DNA from: Diatrype stigma
Taxonomy: Eukaryota > Ascomycota > Sordariomycetes > Xylariales > Diatrypaceae
Length of the DNA: 64,000 nt
Reading direction: 5' to 3'
Assembly (NCBI GenBank): GCA_022225965.2
Contig: JAKJXP020000002.1
Coordinates: 1-64,000 of the forward strand
A model generated the notes under the pieces. That model was not told the origin of the DNA and searched no databases. It worked only from the letters and a program-made list of their open reading frames with translations. The position numbers were made by a program, and so were the translations under genes. Below are positions 44,105-55,691 of the stretch, one piece after another (position 1 is the first letter of the stretch; each line of letters begins with the position of its first letter).

Positions 44105-44650
44105 ATGAAGTCCTCCCTCTTCCTCCCCACCATCTCCTCCCTAACCATCATTTCCCTCATCCCACTAGTCCTATCTCTCCCCCTCTCCTCCCAGAACATC
44201 GCCGTCATCCAACAGCAGCAGCGGCAGACGCCCGCCCTCGAGGCCGAGACGGACCGCCTGCTCTTCAGCGCGAGCCTCGCGGACTTCCTCGCAGCAGCGG
44301 CCGCGCAGTCGCCGCCGGGGCTCGACTGGTCGACCGACGGCTGCACCAGCGCGCCCGACGACCCGTTCGGGTTCGACTTCGAGCCGGCGTGCGTCCGCCA
44401 CGACTTCGGCTACCGCAACTACAAGGCGCAGGGCCGCTTCGACGACATGCCCGGCGGCACCAAGGCCGCCATCGACACCAACTTCCGCCAGGACCTGTAC
44501 GGCCAGTGCGCCGCCGAGGGCGCTCGCGACATATGCGAGGCTACCGCCGATGTGTACTACGAGGCCGTGGTGCTCTTTGGTAGGAAGGGAGGGGAGGCGG
44601 CGGCGGCGGCGGCGGAGGCGGTGACGGTGACGGAGACGGGCACGGAGTGA
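44105..44650 (+). CDS. Secreted fungal phospholipase A2
   Basis: 181 aa, single exon. Residues 1-25 form a signal peptide with a long hydrophobic core; a propeptide-like stretch follows (NIAVIQQQQRQTPALE). The catalytic domain (about 72-150) has the pattern of the prokaryotic/fungal PLA2 family: LDWSTDGCTSAPDDPFGFDF, then the active-site helix PACVRHDFGYRNYK with the His-Asp pair, then DTNFRQDLYGQC and a final Cys in RDICEATADVYY. Four cysteines fit two disulfides. Family members release the sn-2 fatty acid of phospholipids in a calcium-dependent way and are secreted or vacuolar. The C-terminal tail is an Ala-run (GGEAAAAAAEAV) encoded by GCG repeats. Confidence 0.88.
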   Translation: MKSSLFLPTISSLTIISLIPLVLSLPLSSQNIAVIQQQQRQTPALEAETDRLLFSASLADFLAAAAAQSPPGLDWSTDGCTSAPDDPFGFDFEPACVRHDFGYRNYKAQGRFDDMPGGTKAAIDTNFRQDLYGQCAAEGARDICEATADVYYEAVVLFGRKGGEAAAAAAEAVTVTETGTE

Positions 44651-45373
44651 GGGGTGAGCATGTTGGGAGACTGTGGGGAATGATCGAGCTTTGATTTTCC
44701 TGGGTTTTATTTTGGTGGGTTTGGCGTCGTCACGATGGGATAGGGGGTGTTGCTGAAGTGGTTGACTCTAGGTAGATCCTCCCACTGCGTCGCCATAGCC
44801 AGACTCGGCTGAAAGTGTCAATATATCGCAGATATCGACACCATATATTTGCCGTTGTTTCTAGGCTCTGTGCTGTTCCATCATCGCGGCCGAGGTGCAT
44901 ATTGGACAGTTTTAACCGCCACCCCTGAATCTTCACAAATAATTGATTTGGATGTGAAGTGAAATGCTTTAGGTACTCGATACCCACCTACAGAACCATG
45001 CCATGCCCGTTGTTCGTTACAATATATCAACACATTATATTTGATCTTCACTTCACAATACGAGTTATCACAAAATATGTCTTTTCATTAAGTAAACGGA
45101 TGAGATGATGCAACGAGAAAAACACCGCTACCCACCCTTGCTTTGCTGTAACCAGATGACAGAACGCCAGACTCCGTTCCATGATGCCTTTTCTTTTTGC
45201 TTATTGTCCTGATTCGACGGCGGACTCAATTGTTTGTTTTTCCTTGTTCGCCTCGCGCTCCTGCCCCTTATGTATGCTCCATCCCCCATAGCGGCAATAT
45301 GTATCATCAGACCACCATACCGGAACCCAACCAAGCAACCAAACCTAAACATCTATCCATCCCTCCCTTTCCC
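44651..45373. other. Gene-free stretch between convergent genes
   Basis: About 0.7 kb between the 3' ends of the PLA2 gene (+) and POL2 (-); nothing was recognised. Confidence 0.5.
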
Positions 45374-48300
45374 TCACACCGCCTCCAGTATCTCCCCCAC
45401 GACAACAGCCAGCATGCGCAAGCCGAACCAATCGGCCACGCCCCTGTAGACGCGCAGCTTGGCGACGACGTCGTCGCGGCGGACGCTCTCGCCCCAGGGC
45501 CCGCTGCAGGTGCAGTGCTCCATGAAGTCGTTCTGGCGCACGGCGCCGCAGCGCTCGCAGCGGATGTCCTGGCAGGTCCAGCTCACGACGGCCGCCTGCG
45601 CGTCGGCCACGAGCCGCTCCTCGACCGCGAGCCGGTCCAGCTCCGCGTCGCAGAACCCGCAGCGCCAGGCCTTGGCCTGCGCCGCCTTGCGGACCGCCTC
45701 CAGGTTCGGGCTGCCGTCCCCCGCCGTGGCCACCTGGCTGAGGTCCGGCAGCAGCGCCTCGTCCCGGCACAGGTCCCAGTCGCGCGCGAGCGTGCACTCG
45801 GGGCAGCTCCACTGGCTCACCCGCAGGCTGGCGCTCGGGTTCCGGAACGCCCCCTCCTTGCTGAACTCGCGCACTTCGAAGAGGGCCAGGAGCTCCTTGC
45901 GCAGCAGCCGCGCCTCCATGGCGATGTTCTTGTCGAGCGACAGCACCTGCATGAGGGACTTGACGAGCTCGAGCACCGCGTTCTTGTTGCTGTTATTTTT
46001 GCTGTTCTTGTTGCTACTGCCATTGGTTTGGTTCTTTGCTGCCGATGGTAGGAGGTGATGATGGCTGTTGCCGGGGAGGATCGGGAAGGTCCAGTCGGAC
46101 GCGAGCTCCGGATGCAGGAGCTCGCGGGCCTGCGTCGCCACTAGCGCCTTGACCTCCTTCTTTAGCGGCCGCTCGAAGTCCTTGGTCAGGATGATGGCCG
46201 CTTGGTCTCCTCCGTCGGGGATGCCAGTCTGTGTACCGACGTTGCGGAGGGGTAGTTGTGTGAGCCGCTGGGTCAGGTCGACGTCCCCTCCGTTGGTCCC
46301 GAGGAGCGGGCGCTTCAGGCCGTGCATGAGCTGGATGAACTCCACGACCCAGTGCTGGAAGGTGTCCTGGAGGCGGATCGGCAGGAACGTCTTCATCTGC
46401 CAGCACATGACGGTCTCGAGGGGCTGCTGGTCGGCCTCGATGACCTCTTGGCAGGCCTTGCCGCCGTAGTTGAACTCATCGTACCACACGAGGTAGTCCC
46501 AGTACTCCTTAATCTCGAGGTCGATGAAGTGGAACAACGGCTTGCTCTTTATGCTCTTCAGGATGTATTGGCTGTAGGCATAGGCATTGCCGACCTCGGA
46601 TTTCGTCGTCTGCAGGAGTAGGCGGTTTGCGTTAGCGAACACAACCTGCGAACCGACGCGTCGGAAGTCTGCCATGAGCTGCAGGAGTGCCTTGCGGCTC
46701 ATCATCTGAACGTAGTAGTGCAGCGCCCTATCGTACATGAAAGAGTCGGGGGATTCAACCCAGCGCACAAGGTGCTGTACCAGGATGTCCGCCATTGGGC
46801 TTCCTTTGCAGGCTTCGGCCCACCAGGACTTCACCATCTCACGCAACACCAGGACGCCCGCGTTCGCAAATGCGGATTCGGAGTGCAGCATTTCGGACCC
46901 GTCCCCTGCTCCAGAGTCGGCGGCAGGGTTGAAGGAGATAGAGTCCGCTCCCTCGAGCTCATTGATCAGCGATGATGTGAGTATGGTGTTGATGGCCAGA
47001 TTGCGGACTTCGAGGTCGATGCAGACCGAAGCGTAAGTGCCGGGATTATTAACCGATGGCATTGTAACAGTGTCCAATGGGCCGGTCACATCATCCTGCT
47101 CAAAGCCAGCATGATCTGGCCTTGGGCCAGGAGACCACCAAAGCACGACGTTGTTCAGTTGCAGACGGCGAGCGTACGCGATATCGATCAGAAACCTTGG
47201 GTCGTCACGTTCCAAATTGCACAGAGGAATATCGCCATATCTGGCAAGGGCTGTGAGGTGCAGAACCCAAGACCCGAGATTGAGGTAGTGGGTCACCAGC
47301 CGTCTCGCCACGACAGACTGCCAACCCAGCGGAGGAAGGGAGCTGTCTGCCTGATCGTAGCGCAGCGGCAAGATGGGCAACTCCGCGAGGATGGGAACAT
47401 CGTGTACTAAGAGGTTGCGCTGGGATGACTGGATGACCAGCATAAGGGGCTTCGACTCGTCCCTCTTGTACTTCTTGACCAGCTCCCCGATTTCAAGATG
47501 CGCTTTCCGGCGGGTAGTCACCTGCGTGACCTTGAAAGCGAGTTTCTCCTGGTACTGGAAGGAATCTTGCCAGTTTGTGCCCTCGCTTTCCATCTGCCGC
47601 CTAGTCAACATCTCGCTGTATATCCTCGTGACATTTGGTAGTTCAGAGCTTGCATCCTTATTTCTTTGAAGGATGACGATGTGGGCTTGGTCGCCTGTCG
47701 AAGAAAACAGACCAAAGATTTGTCTCTCGCCAGCTGTGATATGCGATATATAGAGGTAAGCAAGGGGGTTAGAGTCTAGGTAAGCCTTGGGCTTGAGAGG
47801 TCTCTTGAGACCAGCAAGGTCAAATCCTTGTTCAAGACCTTTTCCAAGGACACCCTGCTGACTTTCGTCAATAGTACATAAGTTTCCTAGCTGTAAAACT
47901 GCCCGGATGTCCAGCGGAACTTGCTTCTCATAGACACCCTCAACACTAGGGTGACTGAATAGAATTGAGAACTTATCTGCCTCGGCGAAGTAGACATCCT
48001 CGGGAACCGTGATCTTGAAGAGGTGGGTCGAAGGATGACCATTAGGCAGCGTATGATTGACCTGCTCCACCTCGCAACCTTCGACATCAATATCAGGCAG
48101 ATCTTTGCCTTTGAGATTGAGGAATATCTGTCGCGGGACCTTGATCTTGAGGGCTTGAACCTTGCTATCGATCAAGACAAATGCCGTTACGATACCAGGG
48201 TTGTCCGTAGTCCGAAGCTGAAGTAGTTGCCACGTATTCCTGAACGTAACCTCTGCTTGGTTTCGAAAAGTCTGCTGGATATTGCTACCCACATTGCCGC

Positions 48301-51300
48301 GACGGTCTCCGAAGAGGTGTCGCCGGCGGATACGAGCTTGCTTCTGTATTTTCCACTTCTGTTTTTGGTACTCTAGCCATGCTGGATAGTCTTCTGATGG
48401 GCTGGGCATAACCTTAGGCAACGCTGCGAACGGGTCAGTGTTCTCCTTTTCAGGCTCCGGGGATTTGCGCTTGGTGGACGTTGGCGCTGCCTGTGATGCC
48501 GTGATTGCAGCGGTTGTGCTTTTGGGTTTGAGAAGCTTGGCGCCAAAGTCTTCAAGATCATCCAGCCTCGGCCCTGAAAGATTCGTGATGTCCTCCAGAG
48601 GCCCCTTGGTGAATATGTCGGTTAGCTTTTTCTGCTTCATCTTGTCCTCCTTGATGTTGATCCTCCTCTGTAGCCAGTCTGGATGCGGGACTCTCGGCAC
48701 CGGGTTGCGCAACTTCTGCAGGGCGGCGGGGATGGTGATCAGTTTTTGAATGACAGAGCCCAGACGTTCGAGGTAGTAATCCCAGTCCAGGAGAGCTCGA
48801 GGGTCCATATCGGATGGCTCCTCCTTGAGCCATTTAGTGAGAAAGGACCGCTTGATCTCCGGCTCCGCAGAAAAGATGGCCACCGGCACAGCCCGTTCAG
48901 TAACGGGGGCGTTGCGAGGCCTAGCGCAAATAATGTACTTGCAGTTGAGGCCCTTGTCCTTGACCATCTGCTCTCCCAAGAACTCAGCCAGGCGCTTTGC
49001 AGTAGTGATCGAAGTCGATTTCTGGCTCCCATACTCTTCAAGGGTCTTTGACATGCTTCTGTTCTCGCAAATGAGATCGATAAGCTCCTCATCTGCGAGC
49101 GTTTGTCCCTTGCTGTGCAGGACATCTAGCCATCTATTCGCGACCTTGGCCACGGCAGCGTAGCATTCAGCTAGCGTCGTGCCCTCCAGGAAAAACTTGA
49201 AAATCTGCTGCTGGAAGATCTTGATGAGCTTCAGCTCTCCTCTCCGCTTCACCTCGAAACCTTTCAGCTCAGCTAGGCTGCCGTCATCATTGAACACGGC
49301 GTAACGTTTCTTCAAGTTCTTGTCCTCTTCTTTGGATGTCGGCAGGACCATGGCCTTGTACGGCCCATCGACTTCGAAGAAGATTGAGTTATCGCTATAC
49401 GTCTCATACTTGTGTGTCTTAGGATCGATCAAGGTCTGGTACTGGTGGTTTGTGAACTTGGCATGAACCTTGTGGTTTAACATGACACAAGGATACGAGA
49501 TTGTAAGTTTCTTGCCATTTTTCGTTTTGAAGGCAAAGTTTTCGGGGAACGTCGCAGGCAGCATGCACCAGATACCATCAGTGTCTAGCTCCAGAGGTCG
49601 GCCAAGGCGTTCGACGAGCTCCTTTGCCAGTTGGATGATCGTGGCGCCTGTCAAACAGGTCACACCAGCCATCTCCATAGAGTACCATCTCGAACCTTTC
49701 CGCATGACGTAGCCGTAGAAGGAGTTCAGAATAACCTTGTGCGCAAGCTGCAGGGAGTCAAACAGCACGATCATCTTCTTGGCAGCGTCGACCTCGACAC
49801 CCGGGGCTCCGGCTGATTTGAGAGTTTCCGTCTTGCCTTTCCACACTTTCGTCTTGCCCTTGTAGTCGTACCGTCGATCTCGGAAATCCCTTACAGTGTT
49901 AATGTAGAAGGGGTTTTCTCGCTGGCAAATAATAGCCTCTCGGACGATCGTCGTCTGGTCGCGGATTTTGTGATACACCTTCTGACTATAGAGTTGCAGC
50001 CGTTTTCGCACTAGACCGGCTTGCTCGTCTTCAGGTAAGTCCTGGAATGTCCGCTGCGGCTGATTGGGGTATTTTCCTGGAAACTTTTCGTTCTCTAACG
50101 CATGCCGAATCATATTGTACTCGTCCCGCTTTGCCGGCAGGTATTCACCTCTCCAAGCCCATGGGAGTCTCCTGTCGCAGGTTTTCCCGGGCCTGTTGAA
50201 ATCGCAAGCTGCGCAGTCTGATTCTTGAACCATGGAGTCAGGTTGCAATCGGTTGGTCGTCATGATATTTGGATACATGGAGGCGACATCCAAGTGGTAG
50301 ATGAGGGGCCGCTCGCTTCGGTTCGGTGTTTCTTTGAGCTGCTGTAACCGTGAAACGATCTGATCCCGGACTTCTTCGTAATTCTCGATGTCGTCCATAG
50401 ACTTCTTCTCTTCGACAGTGATGCTAAATTTGAGTGCAGCATCTAAGTCGTTGATCAGCTCGTCAATGGCGGTCGGGTCAACCGCGAAATTGACGGGGAT
50501 ATCGGCACGGAAGACGCCTGCTTCGATACTCTCGACGTGACCTCCGACATACGTCTCAGCTTCGAGCAAGTGTCCGTCCCAGAATGACTCCTTGGGAGAC
50601 ACATGCTTATTTGGTAACACGATTTCCTTCTGATACGCCTGCACCATCAACAACATTTCACAGAGAGTACCTGTTCCCTTGCGCAGTACGTCATCGCCTC
50701 CCAGCGGCAGGATCATACATAACGAGAAGATAAAGGGGTGAATGTACTTCATGTATAAATAATAGGTGGCAACAGCATCGGACACTGAGTATTCCGCCAG
50801 CGTCTGCGGCCGCTCGCTCGCATACGGTAGCATGAGTTCGGGATCCAATTCGTCTGGATCGTAGCCCAACTTGGCAACCGTGACGGCCTTTAAACCTCGA
50901 CTTCCTTGCGGGAGGTAGGAGTCTCGGTTGACCCACGCTAGACAGTCCATGTGGACACCATAGGTGCATTTATAGATATCTTCGCTGTCCTTCTTCCACC
51001 CGATCTCGCGGTACATATCGATGCCGTTGATGCTCGCCCTCGCCTCCACAAAAGGCCAATCGAAGAAGTCTCCGTTGTATGTTGCGATGACCGTCGGCCT
51101 CGCTTCCTTGATATGCAGAAAGAATCGTTCGATGACCGCTTTTTCGTTGGGCTCGTTGAAAATCATGAAAGGCCCGGTGTACTCGGGCCTCGGCGTATAT
51201 TCGAAATCCGCGATGTCTTCCGACACAATCTCGCGGTTCGTGATGAGAAACCCTTGGCCGTCGATCATATACGATATCATCATGATCTGATCGATGGCCG

Positions 51301-52462
51301 CGTCGGGGAATTTCAGGGGAAGCTTCGTAGTCTCTATATCGTATGCCATGACTACCGGGTCTGCCGGCAGATCACGCTTCTCATTGAGCGTGAGAGTGGT
51401 GGTTCCGTGTTTCGCCTCCACGAAATACCACTTCCCCACTCGAATACCTGAATTGTGTGTCAGCCCAGACAGTTCTCGATGGATGCGTAGCTAGGGGGTA
51501 GACTCACTCATATCTATCATTACTCTTACGTGGTATGGTACATCATACTCTCTAATGTCGACAATATAGTCGCTAGCGTCGGCAAAAGGAGCAGCATTAG
51601 GTCGTCTATCGTCGTCTCGTGAATCATCATCAAAAAGGTCGAACCCGGCTTGTTCACTGCATTAAAAACCTGTTAGTCATTTCTCTCCCCTTTTGGTGAT
51701 TTGCAGGGAAGGAGGGAAAAGGGTGAAAGGGGCTGAGGGAGGCAAGACTCACGCCGCAACCTCGGCATAGACATCCACCGTGTCCATGGCCTTGCGGTTC
51801 TTGGCCGCGATGGGCATGATATCCCTCCGGACGGTCATGAGGTCCTGGACGTTGGCGAAGCGCAGCTCGAGGAAGGTGCGGCGGTAGCCCAGCAGGTGGT
51901 TCGGCATGCTGAGGTCGTCCTTCTCGACGCGGCGGACGGTCCGCACGACGCCGCCGCCCCCGGGGACGCGCTTCAGCCACTCCTCGACCTCGCCCTCGCG
52001 GCCCCGCCGCACCGCGATCAGGAAGTACGGCTCGTACTCGACCGTCGCCTTGAACGTCTGCCCGTCCTCCTCGATGAAGTAGCAGTCCAGCGCGGCGCGC
52101 CCGCCTATCGAGCCCGAGCCCGTGCCCGCCCCGGATCCGAACTCGGTCGTGCCGCCGTCCCGGTCGCCGCCGCTGCCGCCACCACCACCACCGACACCGT
52201 CGAGACCGACTGTGGTGGGCTGCACGCTCACGAGCCACCCTTCTTTCCGCCGGCCCGACTCGAACCGCGCGAACCCCATCGTCTCGTCGATCTGGTGTGC
52301 CAGCTGCGTCCGCTCGGCCCGCTCGTCGGCAGATGTGCCCTCGGCGCGCGTCGTGGCGGCGAATGTGCGAGTGGTTGTGCGGCCGCCGGCGCCGTGGTAG
52401 GCCTTCTTGCCACCCCGGCGGGTGTAGCCCTTCTGGGGGCGGCGGAGGCTCGTGTTGGTCAT
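45374..52462 (-). CDS. POL2: DNA polymerase epsilon catalytic subunit
   Basis: Exons 52462-51753, 51656-51508 and 51447-45374 encode 2310 aa; GTGAGT donors, CAG acceptors. This is the leading-strand replicase. N-terminal half: family B polymerase with exonuclease motif I AYDIETTKLPLKFPD (about 322), NGDFFDWPFVEAR, SVSDAVATYYLYMKYIHPF; polymerase motif A LDVASMYPNIMTTNRLQPD; motif B KVILNSFYGYVMRKGSRWYS; and motif C ELDTDGIWCMLP, the epsilon-type variant. C-terminal half: an inactive polymerase-like domain, then two cysteine modules, CPECTLARDWDLC...CGFCDAELDR and CQDIRCERCGAVRQNDFMEHC, which bind partner subunits. The N-terminus carries a Gly-rich insertion absent from most homologues (about residues 90-123). 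The gene is divergent from COX20. Confidence 0.96.
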
Positions 52463-52872
52463 ATTATCGGATTTGCGGTGTATGTTCCTCCGTATGCGTT
52501 CGATTGGGGTCGAGATCGATAGGGTCGGGAAGTCTTTCTAGTCTCCAGCCGAGAAGATGAAGGGAGAGGAGGGTGTTGGTTGGTTACGAGCTGGAGGTGA
52601 CAACCTGTATCAGTATAGGCGTACTAGTCGGCGGCATTGGCGATATATCTGAGTTCCGCAAACCGACCAAGAATGGGACAATCGACAATGGTTATAAGCT
52701 AGAATAAGAAATCGCGTGTTTTGCTGTTGTAATCCGTATGTCCTGATTTGATTCTGCGGTCTGTTCGGGTGCATTGATATGGGCCCCATTGATATTCGTA
52801 CAAATCGGAAGCGGCTGCAGGGGAAGAGCAGGGGAAGAACGGGGTTGCAATCCACTTAAACTCGCCTTTGCA

Positions 52873-52910
52873 AGACGCGATACGCGACTTCCACGAGCCA
52901 CTCGACGCGT
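52873..52910. promoter_or_regulatory. Cluster of MBF-type CGCG sites
   Basis: AGACGCGAT (52873-52881), TACGCGAC (52881-52888) and a canonical MluI cell-cycle box ACGCGT (52905-52910) lie within 38 bp, about 410-450 bp upstream of POL2. ACGCG(T/A) is the site of MBF/Mbp1-type regulators that drive G1/S genes in ascomycetes. The same 9-mer AGACGCGAT occurs upstream of DNA ligase I. Confidence 0.5.
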
Positions 52911-53099
52911 TTCTGAGCTAAAGCCCCCGGTCATAATTAAAGAGCTATTCTTTGGCGCATAATACCGCGACATGTCATAGATCTTCAGTAAATGCATAAC
53001 AGTCCACATTAATAGCGTCATAGCTGCCAATTGGTATTTTTGCATATACGAAGCACTCCGGTGCGGAACTGTCCCACCACTTTTCGCATTCGTCGCATA

Positions 53100-53146
53100 A
53101 CAGCCAGCGAGCCAGCCAGCCAGCGAGCCAGCCAGCCAGCAACAAA
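53100..53146. repeat. GCCA/GCGA tandem repeat in COX20 leader
   Basis: About eleven 4-bp units, mostly GCCA with two interspersed GCGA, stand directly before the COX20 start codon, probably within its 5' UTR. Confidence 0.75.
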
Positions 53147-53158
53147 CCAACCTCACAA

Positions 53159-53936
53159 ATGGCACGGGACGCCGACCACGACCGCACCGACAGCATAGTC
53201 TCCCCACCCCCCGGGGTTCGCGGGCCTCCGCCGGGCGCTGGCGCAGAGCCTCCGGAGCACGTCAAGAAGCCGCAGGTGTACGAGATCTTCCACGGCTCGT
53301 CGAACCCCGAGAGCCAGGATGGGGTGCCCACGAGCCGGCCAGAAGGCGGCGAAACCCAGCAGCCTCCGGCAGCCCGACCGACGCTCAAGGACGGCATCCA
53401 GACCATAAAACCGGACGATTTCTTCAGCGTGCACAAGATACCGTGCGCGCGGCAGGGCCTCCTCACAGGCATCGGGGCGGGCGCCGTGGTCGGGGCGGGC
53501 AGGTATATATTCGGAGGTACGGATGATCTAACAACTACCTAGCTTGCTTTCCTTGTTCAATACCTATACCCGCCTGTCTGGTCGCTTGTGCCTGGCTTGG
53601 ACCATGAGGCTTTCGTTTTACGTACGTACGTACGTATATGGGACTTGATTGACTAACACCGCAAACTTTCTCCTTTATGTTATTTCCTCTATAGCGCGGA
53701 TACCAAAAGCAGCCAACTGGGCCTTTGGCACCTTCGTCCTCGGCAGTGTAATCCAGTTCGAGTTGTGCCAGGCGGCGCGGTATCAGGAGAAGGCCGCGAT
53801 GGCGCGGGCGGTTGAGATCATCGATCGGAAGAAAGCCGAGAAGGCAGCGGCAGCGGAAGAAGCTGCTCTTTTAAGTCGGGAGGCACAAGAAAAGGCTGCT
53901 GCTGCGGCCAAAAAGAGTTGGTATAGATTTTGGTAA
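53159..53936 (+). CDS. COX20: Cytochrome c oxidase assembly protein Cox20
   Basis: Exons 53159-53516 and 53695-53936 (donor GTACGG, acceptor CTATAG) give 199 aa. A Pro-rich N-terminus is followed by the Cox20/FAM36A core: DDFFSVHKIPCARQGLLTGIGAGAVVGAGRYIF with the conserved Pro-Cys-x-Arg, then ARIPKAANWAFGTFVLGSVIQFELCQ, giving two membrane segments. The C-terminus is a charged helix (VEIIDRKKAEKAAAAEEAALL). Cox20 is an inner mitochondrial membrane chaperone that handles newly made Cox2 for copper insertion and assembly. The intron falls between the two membrane segments. Confidence 0.85.
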
Positions 53937-54401
53937 CCGTCTCAAGGGTTTATTTGCGTGCATGCAAACCTTGGAAGAAATGGAAGTTACCTACTGCTAT
54001 ATCTGTCCTGTACTGTACTATCTATACATACGGTGTGAGGGTATCGAGTCTCTGCCCATGTACCAATATCTGCACTATATATCCATCTCTGCACACTGGC
54101 GGGCAATCCAGCGCAGTGCCATTGGGAACCTATCATCGTCGGGCTAGAACTATTGAAAAGGGAGAAAGCAAAAAAGGGGTATGCAACTCGACGGTGTGTC
54201 GCAATATCGTTGGTTCCAGCCATAATGAGTGGGCAAAGCCATTGCTAAAGTCGCCCAGACACCATCGCCTGCTGATCGGATCATAGGTAGTAGTGACGTC
54301 GTCCTGTCCATGCCATAATAACTCACGCATGGCGCTTATCCATCTAAGAGACCAAGTCGTAGTTCGCTGTTGATTCGTAATCGCTCTTGTTGAGTCAGAT
54401 G
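53937..54401. other. Gene-free stretch between convergent genes
   Basis: 465 bp holding the 3' ends of COX20 (+) and the hypothetical gene at 54402 (-); nothing else was seen. Confidence 0.5.
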
Positions 54402-55517
54402 TCATGTTGTAACGGCAGTAGCCGGTTCGGCCTCCGAAAAGTGTACCCTCACTATCGAATGCTTTCTCTCCATCTCAGCGGCACCACCAAGCTGCTCGCG
54501 CCGACGCTGGTTTCTTCTCGCCCGGGCGTCGTTCTCCTCGCGTCTTCTGTATTCGGCGAGCTGCCGTCGTCTCATCTGCTCTCGCTGATAGGCGATAGCA
54601 GGCGAAGGCTTGAATCCAACACCGTCCATACCTCTCCGATCGTCATCTTTGTCCTCCGGGTCGTAAACGGTAATCTCGTCCTCGTGCCAGGTGAGCGCAG
54701 CGCGGATAGGCTCGATCACTTCGGGCGGCTCATCTTCAGCCTTAGAGTCGACTGGTTTCCGCTTTGAAGCCGGTGGCGTGCCTGCTCGTTTCCGGTTACG
54801 TGACTTGGAGTCTTGCAGTCGGTTGATAGAGGGGTATGACTTTTGCAAGCGGCCATTTGCTGGGCTCTTCGAGAGCTTCACAAGGGTAGGGTCTACGGCG
54901 GACTGCAATGTAACATGGCCGGACTCGTGAACCTGTGCGAGATCGGCGGCATTGGCGCTGTCTTCGCCATTTGGGCCAGTGCCCAGGTCGGGTTTGATTG
55001 CCAGGGACTGAGATTCTCCGAAAGATTTAATGCGCTTTCTCGTAGTACTATCCTCGTCATCCATTTGCATATCTCCACCTTGAAACTCCATAGGACTGTT
55101 TCTCGTATACTCGTTGTCTCGATCAGCCCCATCAAAACCGAAGATAGCTGTTTCTGGCGAGGGTTTGCTTGGATTCGACACGTGGACATCGTGGAGCTCA
55201 TGATTGTTTTTGTTGACATTGGTTGCCGGCGCCGTTACCCCGCCCCCACTTTCCCCTTCTTCGTCGTCCTCCACAATAGTCAGGTTCTGGAATTTCTGAG
55301 CTACCTTGGATCGAGGACTGCTACTGCCATCCTCGGGGACTCTGTGAACCTGGGCTTGGGCTAGAAGATTGGGTGATTGGAATGAGAAAATTGGCTTGGT
55401 GAGATGGACAAGGTTCCGGATAGGCGAGGCTGAACTGTTCTGTTCAATGAGAAGATCGTCACGCTTCCTCTTCGGCGTGAGTCTTGGTGAGGGCGGTGGA
55501 TGTGATGCCTCAGCCAT
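54402..55517 (-). CDS. Hypothetical basic, probably nuclear protein
   Basis: The open frame runs from 55691, but the ATG at 55517 is preferred: it gives MAEASHPPPSPRLTPKRKRDD, with a nuclear-localisation-like KRKR, and the preceding 58 codons look non-coding (Ser/Ile/Leu mixture). The product is 371 aa, largely disordered and polar, with acidic (VEDDEEGESGGG), basic (RKRIKSF, RNRKRAGTPPASKRK) and Ser/Pro segments. Near the C-terminus are IRAALTWHEDEITVYDPEDKDDDRRGMDGVGFKPSPAIAYQR in two adjoining parts and an Arg-rich helix (QMRRRQLAEYRRREENDARA), which look like the conserved part of the protein. No catalytic motif. Family not recognised; no function assigned. Confidence 0.6.
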   Translation of the reverse strand: MAEASHPPPSPRLTPKRKRDDLLIEQNSSASPIRNLVHLTKPIFSFQSPNLLAQAQVHRVPEDGSSSPRSKVAQKFQNLTIVEDDEEGESGGGVTAPATNVNKNNHELHDVHVSNPSKPSPETAIFGFDGADRDNEYTRNSPMEFQGGDMQMDDEDSTTRKRIKSFGESQSLAIKPDLGTGPNGEDSANAADLAQVHESGHVTLQSAVDPTLVKLSKSPANGRLQKSYPSINRLQDSKSRNRKRAGTPPASKRKPVDSKAEDEPPEVIEPIRAALTWHEDEITVYDPEDKDDDRRGMDGVGFKPSPAIAYQREQMRRRQLAEYRRREENDARARRNQRRREQLGGAAEMERKHSIVRVHFSEAEPATAVTT

Positions 55518-55691
55518 TGCGTATTGAATCTTCTGGGGTGATATTGATGGTGACAGCGACAGCACTGCTAAAGGTGGTGGGCGATTGGTAATAAGAAGGA
55601 ACCGACTGGAGCCTTGTCTTGCTCGTCTTCCAAGGTTGTCAATTGTGATGCTTTTTGTTGCTGATAATATGGGGCTAATTGAACCAAGCAA

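Larger units (their letters stand above)
52463..53158. other. Divergent promoter of POL2 and COX20
   Basis: 696 bp. It holds three CGCG-cored words (52873-52910) and a GCCA/GCGA tandem repeat (about 53100-53146) that ends just before the COX20 ATG. Confidence 0.6.
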
